From an uncultured Eubacteriales bacterium (GTDB lineage: Bacteria; Bacillota; Clostridia; Peptostreptococcales; Anaerovoracaceae): a stretch of DNA of 54,153 bases. The position numbers and the translations under genes are program-made. Location: positions 1 to 54,153 of the forward strand of contig CADATO010000018.1 in the NCBI GenBank assembly GCA_902790905.1. Reading direction: 5' to 3'. Within the stretch, counting starts at the first letter, position 1. Each line of letters begins with the position of its first letter. Positions 24,749 through 32,612 of this stretch are shown in pieces. Under the pieces are notes generated by a model, which had not been told where the DNA came from, made no database searches, and saw only the letters and a program-made list of their open reading frames with translations.

Positions 24749-26398
24749 ATGAAAGAGTCTAACAGATTGGATCATGCGGTATTCTGGCCGCCTATGATCA
24801 TCTTCCTCGGCCTGGTCGTGCTGTCCCTTGTCAACGAGGATGCTTTCGCGACCACGGTCACGACCGCCTTCTACTGGCTGGTCGGCAACTTCGGCTGGCT
24901 CATGAGCCTGCTGGTCACCTTCGGTGTTGTATTCTTTATCATCATTATGGTGAGCCCGTGGGGCCGCATCCGCTTTGGCGGCAAGGATGCCATGCCGAAA
25001 TACACAACATTCGAATGGTTCTCGATGGCCCTGTGCGGCGGCATCGCGATCGGTATCATCTTCTGGTCCGTCGCGGAGCCGATGAACTTCCTCATGGCGC
25101 CCGGAGAGGGTGTTGAGGCAGGTACGCCGGCAGCCATCAACTGGGCGATGGAGCACGTCTTCCTCCACTGGGGACCGTCCTCCTATTCCACGTATATCTT
25201 CTTTGCAGTGCCGATCGCACTGGCTGTCTATAACTACAACCAGCGCCTGACGATCAGCTCCTCGCTGTACTTCCTGATCGGCGACCGCGTCAATGGCGGC
25301 TGGGGCAAACTGGTCGACTGCATCTCCCTGTTCGCCATCGTCGGCGGCATGACCGCCAGCATGGGCATGGGCACGATGCAGCTGTCCACCGGCATCCAGT
25401 ACGTCATCCCGGCATTCCCGATCAACGGCGTGACCTGGCTCATCGTCGCTCTGGCGATCGTTGCGATGTACGTCCTGTCTTCGCTGACAGGCATCGACCG
25501 CGGCCTCAACTGGCTGGCGAACCAGAACGTCAAACTGTACATCTTCGCGATGGTCTACATCATCGTTGTCACAGTTCCGGCGTTCATCGGCATGAACTGG
25601 GTTGAGTCCTTCGGCGGCTACATCAACAACTTCTTCCATATGACCACGTACGCAGGTATCGCAGGCGCGACCATGGACGGCGGACAGCTCTCCGTCGACA
25701 TGTTCCCGCAGTGGTGGGATATGTTCTACTGGGCGAACTTCCTGGCCTTCGCGCCGGTCGTCGGTGTCTTCCTCACCCGCCTGACCTACGGCAGAACGAT
25801 CCGTGAATTCCTGCTGGCCAACCTCATCGCACCGTCGATGTTCTGCCTGCTCTGGATGGGCATCTTCGGCAGCGCTGCGATCGACAAGCAGATCAACGGC
25901 AAACTGGACATCTGGTCCGTCATGGGTGAGAGAGGCAATGAGGCCGCTACCTATGAGTTCTTCCAGAGCCTGCCGCTCGGCACGCTCATCCTGATCATCT
26001 TCCTCGTGATCCTGATCATCTCCTTCATCACGATGGCTGACTCCATGACCGCTGCTGCAGCGATCATGTCCACCTCCGGCTTCAAGGCGGAGGAAGGCGA
26101 ACCCCCGGCATTCCTGAAGGTCATCTGGGGCGTTGTCATGGGTCTGTCCGCATGGGTCATGATTTCCTTCGCCGGCATCGACGGCGTCAAGATGATCTCG
26201 AACGTCGCCGGTTTCCCGATCCTGCCGATCGCCATCCTGGCTACGATCTCCATGATCAAGGGTATGGCGCGTGCATACCGTGAAGGCGATGCAGTAGAGA
26301 ACAAGGAAGAACTGGCGATCCGCCGCGAAAAAATGAAGCAGATGGCAGCAGAAAGAAAGGCAGCAAAGAAGGACAAGAAAGCTGCTGCCAATGCGTAA
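24749..26398 (+). CDS. BCCT-family transporter
   Basis: 549 residues with 12 hydrophobic segments. Family blocks: 'CGGIAIGIIFWSVAEPMNF' (TM3 region), 'LHWGPSSYSTY' (TM4) and 'WWDMFYWANFLAF' followed by 'APVVGVFLTRLTYGRTIREF' (TM8). BCCT carriers import betaine, choline or carnitine by sodium coupling or exchange. Aromatic-box residues differ from BetP: W141 and Y149 are kept, but Y146 stands for W194 and F331 for W374 (BetP numbers from memory). The C-terminus is Lys/Ala-rich. It follows the racemase-like gene without a terminator and is followed by one, so it probably supplies the substrate of MttB 1. Confidence 0.93.
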   Translation: MKESNRLDHAVFWPPMIIFLGLVVLSLVNEDAFATTVTTAFYWLVGNFGWLMSLLVTFGVVFFIIIMVSPWGRIRFGGKDAMPKYTTFEWFSMALCGGIAIGIIFWSVAEPMNFLMAPGEGVEAGTPAAINWAMEHVFLHWGPSSYSTYIFFAVPIALAVYNYNQRLTISSSLYFLIGDRVNGGWGKLVDCISLFAIVGGMTASMGMGTMQLSTGIQYVIPAFPINGVTWLIVALAIVAMYVLSSLTGIDRGLNWLANQNVKLYIFAMVYIIVVTVPAFIGMNWVESFGGYINNFFHMTTYAGIAGATMDGGQLSVDMFPQWWDMFYWANFLAFAPVVGVFLTRLTYGRTIREFLLANLIAPSMFCLLWMGIFGSAAIDKQINGKLDIWSVMGERGNEAATYEFFQSLPLGTLILIIFLVILIISFITMADSMTAAAAIMSTSGFKAEEGEPPAFLKVIWGVVMGLSAWVMISFAGIDGVKMISNVAGFPILPIAILATISMIKGMARAYREGDAVENKEELAIRREKMKQMAAERKAAKKDKKAAANA

Positions 26399-26471
26399 GC
26401 AACTTTGAATACTCCGAAATAAAGTGTTGATTTGTATGAGTGATCCATATCCGATACGTTAGCGCTGTTTG

Positions 26472-26500
26472 CCGGGCGGGGAGAGATCTCCGCCCGGTTT
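26472..26500 (+). terminator. Terminator between the BCCT gene and MttB 2
   Basis: GC-rich hairpin CCGGGCGG...CCGCCCGG followed by TTTT, only about 30 nt before the MttB 2 start. MttB 2 is therefore reached by read-through or has a promoter not recognised here. Confidence 0.75.
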
Positions 26501-26532
26501 TAAGAATCCGGGGATAAGAAGGGAAGAATCGC

Positions 26533-27963
26533 ATGTTTACGATGTCAGAAAAACAGTTGCAGGAAATCCATGCGAAGACGGTTGAGATCCTGACGAAATA
26601 CGGGATCCACGTGAACGACCAGCAGGCGGCCGAAGATCTGGCTGCTTTCGGCGGGTCATTTGAGGAACACCCGAAAGGCGGCTATACGGTGCGCCTGACG
26701 GAGAACATGATCGAACAGGCGCTGGCAAGCGTGCCGGCGCAGTTCACTCTGACCGGAAGAGACGTCTCGCGCAGTATTGTGATCGGCGAAAAAGGAACGA
26801 CGGCCATGCTGCCGTTCTCGGGCGTGCTGTACAAAGTAGACGCGGGCGGCGTCAGACGGCGTGCCGTATGGCAGGACTTTGTCGACTCGCAAAAGCTGTC
26901 TTATATCAGTGAGGAAATCAGTGTCTCCAGCATGCTGACGCTGTTCCCTGCGGATAGGGGCGGCGCCGAGGAAACGCAGTTCGACATGGTCATCGAGACC
27001 ATACTGGATACTGACAAGCCGGTACTGGCGGCGGCCAATAACGGGCTGTTCTCGCAGTTCTCGCTGGACTGCCTCGAGGCGGTCATGGGGGATCTTGACC
27101 GGTATTACACGGTGGGCACGGTCAACAGTTTGTCCCCGCTGGCCTGGGATGTGACCATGCTCGATACGATCCGCGTCTTTTCGGAACGCAATCAGCCGAT
27201 CCTGATGGCATGCTGTTCGACGGCGGGCATCACGTCGCACATCGATCTTCCCGTCACGCTTCTGACCTGCAATGCGGAGATCCTCTTCGGGCTGGTCTAC
27301 GCGCAGATGCTGCGGCCGGGCGTGCCGGTGGTCTATGGCGTGACGTCCGCGATTGGGGACTTTGCCTCCATGGGGCTTTGCATCGGGGCGCCGGAGACAG
27401 CGGTGCTGTCAGCGATGGCGACCTGTATGGCGCGTTATTATCACCTGCCGTACCGCAGCGGGGGCAGCCTGAACGATGCGAAATGCTGCGATCCGCAGGC
27501 GGCCTACGAATCATACATGAGCCTCTGGAACACCTTTGAAGAGGATGTGGACCTCTGCCTGCACGGGCTCGGGATACTGGAGTCGTTCAATGCGTTCTCG
27601 TTCGAAAAGATGATTATGGATGAGGAAATCATCCGGTACATCCGCAGATACAGGGCGCTGAACTTTGATGACTATGCATGGAAAGACGGGCTCGTGGAGC
27701 AGATCGCGAAAGACGGGCACTTCTATGACTATATGACGGACAGAGCGACGCTGAAGGGCATGCGCAAAGCGTTCCTGAAGCCGGTCATCTCCGACCGGGC
27801 AGGCAATGTGGCATGGGGGACGGAGGGCAAGGGCTTCATCACCAACTGTGGGAAGGTCATCGAGAAACGCCTCGCCGCCTATGAACGGCCGCCCATCGAT
27901 GAGGATGCTGTGCTGCACCTTGAAGCGATCCGGGCGGAGTATCTGGCAAATCTGGCAGAATAG
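26533..27963 (+). CDS. MttB-superfamily (non-pyrrolysine) corrinoid methyltransferase 2
   Basis: 476 residues. It shares the superfamily plan with MttB 1 ('IHAKTVEILTKYGIHVND', 'TENMIEQALASVPAQFTLTGRD', 'GGSLNDAKCCDPQAAYESYMSL', 'DRATLKGMRKAFLKPVISDR') but is clearly divergent, so it probably has another substrate or product. There is no in-frame UAG. The ATG at 26533 follows AAGGGAAG; a second ATG lies three codons later. A terminator separates it from the BCCT gene. No second corrinoid protein is adjacent, so it may share the one at 23129. Confidence 0.9.
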   Translation: MFTMSEKQLQEIHAKTVEILTKYGIHVNDQQAAEDLAAFGGSFEEHPKGGYTVRLTENMIEQALASVPAQFTLTGRDVSRSIVIGEKGTTAMLPFSGVLYKVDAGGVRRRAVWQDFVDSQKLSYISEEISVSSMLTLFPADRGGAEETQFDMVIETILDTDKPVLAAANNGLFSQFSLDCLEAVMGDLDRYYTVGTVNSLSPLAWDVTMLDTIRVFSERNQPILMACCSTAGITSHIDLPVTLLTCNAEILFGLVYAQMLRPGVPVVYGVTSAIGDFASMGLCIGAPETAVLSAMATCMARYYHLPYRSGGSLNDAKCCDPQAAYESYMSLWNTFEEDVDLCLHGLGILESFNAFSFEKMIMDEEIIRYIRRYRALNFDDYAWKDGLVEQIAKDGHFYDYMTDRATLKGMRKAFLKPVISDRAGNVAWGTEGKGFITNCGKVIEKRLAAYERPPIDEDAVLHLEAIRAEYLANLAE

Positions 27964-28013
27964 TTTTTACAGAACGGGCTGTTTGTATTGGCAATGGCTC
28001 CGTTTTGGTATAT

Positions 28014-28039
28014 ATTAGACAGAGTCTAATGGATATAAT
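28014..28039 (+). promoter_or_regulatory. Operator-like site A and -10 before the C_GCAxxG_C_C gene
   Basis: Perfect inverted repeat ATTAGAC-AGA-GTCTAAT (28014-28030), followed by TATAAT at 28034-28039. It resembles the site downstream of the aquaporin promoter. Confidence 0.65.
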
Positions 28040-28090
28040 CTAATAGCATAGACGAGGCAACAAAGAAGCAATAATAAGGAGGACAGTAGT

Positions 28091-28537
28091 ATGATCACGA
28101 CAACGATGACAGCGGATAAGGCACTCGCGGGATTTGGATCCGGCATTGACTGTTCGCAGGCGGTGTTCGCGGAACTCGCGCCGCAGCTGGGTGTAGACAG
28201 AGAAACGGCACTGAAGATCTCCGCCTGTTTTGGCGGCGGCATGTGGGAAGGCGAGACCTGCGGCGCAGTTGTGGGCGCGATCATGGCCATCGGCCTGAGA
28301 TACGGGCAGGGCGATACCGTCGATCCCGATAAAAAGAATGCCATGCTGGCAAAGGCAGCGGCGTTCCGTGCGAAGTTTGCAGAGAAGTACGGCAGCTGCC
28401 TGTGCAAGGAAGTGCTCGGATATAAGATCCCCGAGGAAATGGAGCAGATCATGGCGGAGAACAAGTTCGGCAATGTCTGCTGCCATCTGGTCACGGATGC
28501 CTGCCAGATCTGTGCGGAGATCCTGAACGAAGACTGA
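28091..28537 (+). CDS. C_GCAxxG_C_C-family redox protein
   Basis: 148 residues with the cysteine series of this family: C21 ('GIDCSQAVF'), C46 ('SACFGGGM'), C57 in 'GETCGAVVGAI', C103/C105 ('GSCLCKEVLG'), C130/C131 and C138/C141 near the end. Family members are thought to hold Fe-S or redox-active cysteines and are often found near corrinoid or radical SAM genes; the biochemical role is not established. AAGGAGG precedes the ATG. The radical SAM gene follows after 19 nt, so the two form one operon controlled from site A. Confidence 0.88.
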   Translation: MITTTMTADKALAGFGSGIDCSQAVFAELAPQLGVDRETALKISACFGGGMWEGETCGAVVGAIMAIGLRYGQGDTVDPDKKNAMLAKAAAFRAKFAEKYGSCLCKEVLGYKIPEEMEQIMAENKFGNVCCHLVTDACQICAEILNED

Positions 28538-28556
28538 TCCGGAGGAGCGATGGCAT

Positions 28557-29564
28557 ATGAATGGTAGCAGCTTGGATATTCGCGAAGCGATCGCGGCAGC
28601 GAAGGCAAAATGCCTGGCGGGAGAACCCCTGACGAAGGAGGAAATGGTCCGCCTGCTGGATATTCCCGTGGGCAGTGAAGAGGATCTTCTGCTTCGCCGG
28701 ACGGCAAAAGAGGCCGCGATGGCGGTCACGGGCGGCAAAGGCTATATCTGGTGTGCGGTGGGCATGGACTTTGTGCCCTGCAGCATGAACTGCGATTTCT
28801 GCTCCTTTGGCGAGAAGTGGCAGGTGATCAAGGAACCGCACCATGTCACAGAAGAGGAAATCCTGAAGAGCGTCCGCCGGTATGTCGAGGGCGGCGCTGC
28901 CTACATCGTGCTGCGGACGACGGAATTCTACAGCGTGGACCGTCTTCTGTCTTACATTCCTGTGATCCGCAAAGAGGTGCCCGGTGAGTATGTCATCATC
29001 CTGAACACCGGAGAGATGACGCCGGAGACAGCCGAAAAGGTCGCGGCGGGCGGCGTCTATGGGGTCTACCATGCGCTGCGTCTCAGAGAGGGTATGGATA
29101 CACCGTTCGATCCTGCGGTCCGCATCAACACGATGAAGAACGTCTCCGGTTCGCCTCTGAAACTGATCAGTCTGACCGAACCGGTCGGTCCGGAACACAC
29201 CAGTGAAGAGATCGCCGAAGCGTTCCTCAATACGGTCCGCTGCGGTGCGGTGATCGGCGGAACGATGGCGAGATTTCCCGTGCCGGGAACGCCGCTTGGC
29301 GATACCCGCCGTCTGACCGACGAGGAAATGGCACATCTGGTCGCGGTACTGCGCCTCTCCGGAGGAAACGTCGTGCACGACATCTGCGTCCATCCCGCCT
29401 CGCCGCAGACCATGGAGAGCGGCGCCAATGTGATGGTCGTGGAGAGCGGGGCGATCCCGCGGGATACGGACTTCGCCGAAAACGACTGGCATGACACAAG
29501 TATGCTGCGTGCAAGACAGCTTCTTGAGGATGCGGGGTACGCAGTGTCTTCCGTTGACGTATGA
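28557..29564 (+). CDS. Radical SAM protein, biotin-synthase-like
   Basis: 335 residues. The [4Fe-4S] motif is C75-x3-C79-x2-C82 in 'PCSMNCDFCSFGEKW'. Downstream blocks such as 'YIVLRTTEFYSVDRLL', 'YVIILNTGEMTPETAEKVAAGGVYG' and 'GTPLGDTRRLTDEEMAHLVAVLRL' follow the BioB-like barrel pattern. The N-terminal 55 residues ('LAGEPLTKEEMVRLLDIP') are as in BioB/HydE-type enzymes. It is paired with the C_GCAxxG_C_C gene (GGAGGAG ribosome site). The substrate is unknown. A methylated or sulphur-containing cofactor precursor would fit the neighbourhood, but this is inference. Confidence 0.85.
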   Translation: MNGSSLDIREAIAAAKAKCLAGEPLTKEEMVRLLDIPVGSEEDLLLRRTAKEAAMAVTGGKGYIWCAVGMDFVPCSMNCDFCSFGEKWQVIKEPHHVTEEEILKSVRRYVEGGAAYIVLRTTEFYSVDRLLSYIPVIRKEVPGEYVIILNTGEMTPETAEKVAAGGVYGVYHALRLREGMDTPFDPAVRINTMKNVSGSPLKLISLTEPVGPEHTSEEIAEAFLNTVRCGAVIGGTMARFPVPGTPLGDTRRLTDEEMAHLVAVLRLSGGNVVHDICVHPASPQTMESGANVMVVESGAIPRDTDFAENDWHDTSMLRARQLLEDAGYAVSSVDV

Positions 29565-29614
29565 TGGTTCCATGCTGCCGGGCTGGTTCCCTGCAGCGCT
29601 GGTTGAAAGGAAGA

Positions 29615-29653
29615 AAGACCCCCGGCGGATGGAGATCTGCCGGAAGTCTTTTA
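29615..29653. terminator. Terminator between convergent radical SAM and CobW 2 genes
   Basis: Imperfect hairpin with CCGGC/GCCGG core flanked by AGAC/GTCT and followed by TTTTAT. It can serve both converging genes. Confidence 0.65.
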
Positions 29654-29683
29654 TGATGGGAAAACTATAATATGGATGTTTTT

Positions 29684-30781
29684 CTATTGGATCACTTCCT
29701 CGTAGTGATAGGTCGGAGCGGGACGGCCGGGCATAAGCGATTCCATGACGAGATAACTGGCCTCCGCCTTGCCTTCACACGCTTTGCCGATCAACCCGCG
29801 GACCATCTCTTCGAGGCTTTCCGGGGACATCTGCGCGCGTGCATTGAAGGTCAGCGTGACAGCCGGCTCGTTCGAGGAAGCGCCGCGTACGGACAGAGTC
29901 TCCATGCCGCCGGTCAGGTTGCCGACCAGGAAGCAGGTCTCGCCTTCGATCATCAGTTTGATGTGGCCGATCGGCGCATTGGCCTCTTCGCAGGCAGCCG
30001 CAGTCGCTTTGAGCAGATCTTCCGCGAACGTCTTCCAGTCGCAGGAGGCGTTGGTCAGGCGGACCGTGGTGTTGAGCCAGCCGAGGACAGCCTCGCCCTC
30101 CGCATAGGTGTCGTAGTCGACATCGATCAGGTGGGTGCCTGCCGCATCCTGCTTCGAGAGGTCGTCCAGCCAGTCCTGCACACCGGTGCCGTCTTTGCCG
30201 CTGATGAGGTGAACCCTGGCGAGCGGATACTGCGCCGCAGTCTTCTCTTTAAGTGCCTGCGCCTGTTCCTCTGAGAGGGTATCGATCTTGTTGATCAGGA
30301 TGTAGTCGGCTTCTTCAAACTGCTTGCTGACGATGTAGGCGGAGCTTCTGTGCAGCCCTGCATTGCCGCCGGCGAGAATATCTGCGAGTTTTTCGGGGTC
30401 GGCGAGGACGCTGAGCGGGGAGACGACAAGCTTGTCTGCGCAGCGGTCCTTCAGTGTCTGCATGATGGTGGCGGACAGATCGGTGCAGCTGCCTACAGGC
30501 TCTGCGAGGATGACGCCTTCGCCGATCTTCCCGAGAAGGCTGTCGATCGCGCCTTCCAGTCCCGGGAAGTTGCAGCAGAAGCAGCTGCCGCTGACTTCTT
30601 CTGTGAAGGTACCTGCCGAGCGTTCGAGATAGCCGGTGTCGACGAGGGCGGTCGCCTGGTCGTTGGTGATCAGCCCGACTTTTGTGCCGTTCTCGCTGAG
30701 CATGGCGGCGACGCGGTGCATCAGGGTCGTCTTGCCGCTGCCTAGGAAACCGCCGATCAGGATAATGCGGGATTTGTTCAT
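29684..30781 (-). CDS. CobW/COG0523-family GTPase (CobW 2)
   Basis: 365 residues. P-loop 'GGFLGSGKTT', 'VGLITNDQATALVDT', canonical metal motif C67-F-C69-C70 in 'VSGSCFCCNF', 'ILAEPVGSCTDL' and 'INKIDTLS'. The C-terminal domain (about 250-365) is longer than in CobW 1. COG0523 GTPases insert or buffer metal ions. It lies 15 nt downstream of the aquaporin gene on the same strand and shares its promoter. Unlike CobW 1 it keeps all three metal-motif cysteines. Confidence 0.9.
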   Translation of the reverse strand: MNKSRIILIGGFLGSGKTTLMHRVAAMLSENGTKVGLITNDQATALVDTGYLERSAGTFTEEVSGSCFCCNFPGLEGAIDSLLGKIGEGVILAEPVGSCTDLSATIMQTLKDRCADKLVVSPLSVLADPEKLADILAGGNAGLHRSSAYIVSKQFEEADYILINKIDTLSEEQAQALKEKTAAQYPLARVHLISGKDGTGVQDWLDDLSKQDAAGTHLIDVDYDTYAEGEAVLGWLNTTVRLTNASCDWKTFAEDLLKATAAACEEANAPIGHIKLMIEGETCFLVGNLTGGMETLSVRGASSNEPAVTLTFNARAQMSPESLEEMVRGLIGKACEGKAEASYLVMESLMPGRPAPTYHYEEVIQ

Positions 30782-30796
30782 GGGGGGACTCCTTTC

Positions 30797-31606
30797 TTAT
30801 TTCAGTTCTTCAGCTGCCGGCTCGGGCAGCATTGTTTTTTCAAATACTTTTGTAAATACCAGGCCTGCCAGGATGCCGCCAACAGTAGGAGCGAGCATAT
30901 AGACCCAGAAGAATCCGCCTGCGCCGTCCGGCCATGCTGCAGACCCCCAGCCGAAGAGCAGGGAGACGATGCGCGGGGCGAAGTCTCTGGCGGCGTTAAA
31001 GCCAGCCTGGGAGACAGGCCCGAACAGCCCGATGCAGATGGACAGGGTAAGACCAACGAAGACGGGCCAGATATCCGCACTGGGCCGGCCTTCATTCGCT
31101 TTTTCAGTCATGCAGAAGATCATGAGCACGAGGATGAAGGTGCCGGCAGCTTCAGCCAGCATTGCGACCGGCATGGTGACCCAGTCATTGTCGCCGATCT
31201 GATAGTACTCACCGAACATTTTGGCGGAAGCCATGGACTCCGGTGTGCCGCGGACGATCCCGTTCGCAGCTTCGTAGTCTGCGATCGCACCATGAAAAAC
31301 GGCATAGACCATCAGACCTGCGCAGAAGGCGGCGATGAACTGTGCTGCCAGATAAACAGGGACCCTTTTCCAGGGCAGCCGTTTCGTAACGGCCATAGCG
31401 AATGTCACTGATGGGTTGAAGTGGGCGGCACTGAGGTGCCTGGTCGCATAGATGCTGACCATGACGGCGATGCCCCAAACGGCGCCGATCTCCCAGGTGC
31501 TCGCGAATTCGCCGAAGCATACCGCAAGGGCGACAACGCCGGTTCCGAAGAAGACCATCATGAAAGTTCCGAGGAATTCACCGAGAAATGCTTTTCTGTT
31601 CTCCAT
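30797..31606 (-). CDS. Aquaporin / glycerol facilitator family channel with variant NPA motifs
   Basis: 269 residues from the ATG at 31606, preceded by GGAAGGAG. Six membrane helices are visible. The two half-helix motifs are variants: N64-P-S66 in 'AAHFNPSVTFA' and N204-A-A206 in 'AGFNAARDFAPR'. The Asp after the Arg in 'ARDFAPR' is typical of the aquaglyceroporin branch. The family conducts water, glycerol or other small neutral molecules. It forms an operon with CobW 2, behind a promoter with an operator-like site and a hairpin-T-run in the leader. The solute is unknown; a small neutral methylated or metalloid compound would fit. Confidence 0.88.
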   Translation of the reverse strand: MENRKAFLGEFLGTFMMVFFGTGVVALAVCFGEFASTWEIGAVWGIAVMVSIYATRHLSAAHFNPSVTFAMAVTKRLPWKRVPVYLAAQFIAAFCAGLMVYAVFHGAIADYEAANGIVRGTPESMASAKMFGEYYQIGDNDWVTMPVAMLAEAAGTFILVLMIFCMTEKANEGRPSADIWPVFVGLTLSICIGLFGPVSQAGFNAARDFAPRIVSLLFGWGSAAWPDGAGGFFWVYMLAPTVGGILAGLVFTKVFEKTMLPEPAAEELK

Positions 31607-31630
31607 ATCTGCTCCTTCCAGATAAAAATG

Positions 31631-31658
31631 CAAAAAAACCACCGCACTAGGTCGGTGG
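31631..31658 (-). terminator. Terminator-like hairpin in the aquaporin leader (attenuator candidate)
   Basis: On the minus strand CCACCG/CGGTGG with an 8-nt loop followed by seven T, lying between the promoter and the aquaporin start. A second hairpin, CAACAGGG with CCCTTGTTG (31664-31689), precedes it. Confidence 0.7.
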
Positions 31659-31699
31659 TGTTGCAACAAGGGCCTGGACTCCCCTGTTGGACAAACTCT

Positions 31700-31747
31700 A
31701 TTAGACTTGCTCTAATGGGAGTATACCACGAATAGGGGGCATGTCAA
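31700..31747 (-). promoter_or_regulatory. Aquaporin-CobW 2 promoter with operator-like site B
   Basis: Minus strand TTGACA (31747-31742), 16-nt spacer, TATACT (31725-31720), then ATTAGAG-CAA-GTCTAAT (31716-31700) over the expected transcription start. Confidence 0.8.
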
Positions 31748-31748
31748 G

Positions 31749-31777
31749 TTGTGAAAATTCCATCCTTGCGATATACT
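31749..31777 (+). promoter_or_regulatory. Promoter of the small membrane protein-PadR operon
   Basis: TTGTGA (31749-31754), 17-nt spacer, TATACT (31772-31777). It is divergent from the aquaporin promoter, with the two -35 boxes almost touching. Confidence 0.65.
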
Positions 31778-31831
31778 TTATGTAGTAATAATGCATAGCC
31801 TTGTCCAGCAAATCCAACCAGAGGAAGGCAT

Positions 31832-32089
31832 ATGACTTACAAAGACTTCATGATCCGCTTTTTCATGGATCTGGCGATCCTGTTTTTGGCGATTTTTATC
31901 CTGCTGGAGCTGCATTTCAAGCAGTTCTTTGCCGTGCTGTTCGCGGCGGCGATCATGTTCCTGGCGGATTTCATCTACTGTAAGATCCGGCACCAGGACT
32001 GGGTCCCCGGCAAGGCTGCCCGCAAGGCAAAAGAAGAGGAATACCAGCGCCGCTACGACGAGCGTAAGGCAAAGAAAACCAGATCGTGA
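31832..32089 (+). CDS. Small membrane protein of unknown function
   Basis: 85 residues. Two hydrophobic segments (about 9-28 and 31-50: 'FFMDLAILFLAIFILL', 'FFAVLFAAAIMFLADFIY'), then a strongly basic and charged cytoplasmic tail ('KAARKAKEEEYQRRYDERKAKK'). GAGGAAGG precedes the ATG. It lies 17 nt upstream of the PadR regulator gene in the same unit. No family recognised. Confidence 0.7.
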   Translation: MTYKDFMIRFFMDLAILFLAIFILLELHFKQFFAVLFAAAIMFLADFIYCKIRHQDWVPGKAARKAKEEEYQRRYDERKAKKTRS

Positions 32090-32106
32090 TGCGTGGAGAT
32101 AGAAAT

Positions 32107-32487
32107 ATGAGCACTATAAAAGAAGGGGCGGCGGCCCCGGAGAAAAAGAAAAAGAGCCCGCTGGACGAGCCGACCTGCGCCTGCAGAGGTGCGAACCTGA
32201 GCAAGTTCATCCAGCCTGTGATCCTGGCGATTCTGAAAAAGGGGCCTTCTAAAGGATACGGCATCATACAGGGGACCACAGACTACGCCACCTTTGACAA
32301 AACGCCGGATGCCACCGGTCTGTACCGGATGCTGCGGCAGATGGAAGAAAAGGGCCTGATCGAAAAACTCGATACGGATGAGTACCAGATCACGGCGGAA
32401 GGCAGGATCTGCCTGAAGACATGGAAATGGACGCTGCGGGAGTATGCGGACAATATCCGTGCGCTGGCGGATGAGATCGATGCCTGA
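32107..32487 (+). CDS. PadR-family transcriptional regulator
   Basis: 126 residues from the ATG at 32107, which has GGAGATAG in front; an ATG at 32086 overlapping the preceding gene is less likely. The winged helix is 'FIQPVILAILKKGPSKGYGIIQGTT' ... 'DATGLYRMLRQMEEKGLIEKL', typical of PadR. A Lys-rich N-terminal arm carries C24-A-C26 ('EPTCACRGANLSKF'), which could sense metal or redox state. It lies between the aquaporin unit and the second UroD-type gene, both of which have similar operator-like sites, so it is the best candidate for the regulator that binds them. Confidence 0.85.
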   Translation: MSTIKEGAAAPEKKKKSPLDEPTCACRGANLSKFIQPVILAILKKGPSKGYGIIQGTTDYATFDKTPDATGLYRMLRQMEEKGLIEKLDTDEYQITAEGRICLKTWKWTLREYADNIRALADEIDA

Positions 32488-32534
32488 GGGGAAGCGATGC
32501 CGGACTGCCGCTGATCATATAACAGACAGGAGAG

Positions 32535-32567
32535 AAAAGAGGAGCCCCTGGACGGACTCCTCTTTTT
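32535..32567. terminator. Terminator between convergent PadR and UroD-type genes
   Basis: AAAAGAGGAG/CTCCTCTTTT with a 12-nt loop; A-run and T-run on both sides make it usable from both directions. Confidence 0.85.
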
Positions 32568-32612
32568 GTGTGGTTGGTGATACTGCTATGAAAAGCAGAT
32601 ACGGGAGCGTTG

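Noticed and set aside
21597..27963. Pyrrolysine-containing MttB
   Set aside because: Neither MttB gene has an in-frame UAG, and no pylT, pylS or pylBCD genes are in the window.
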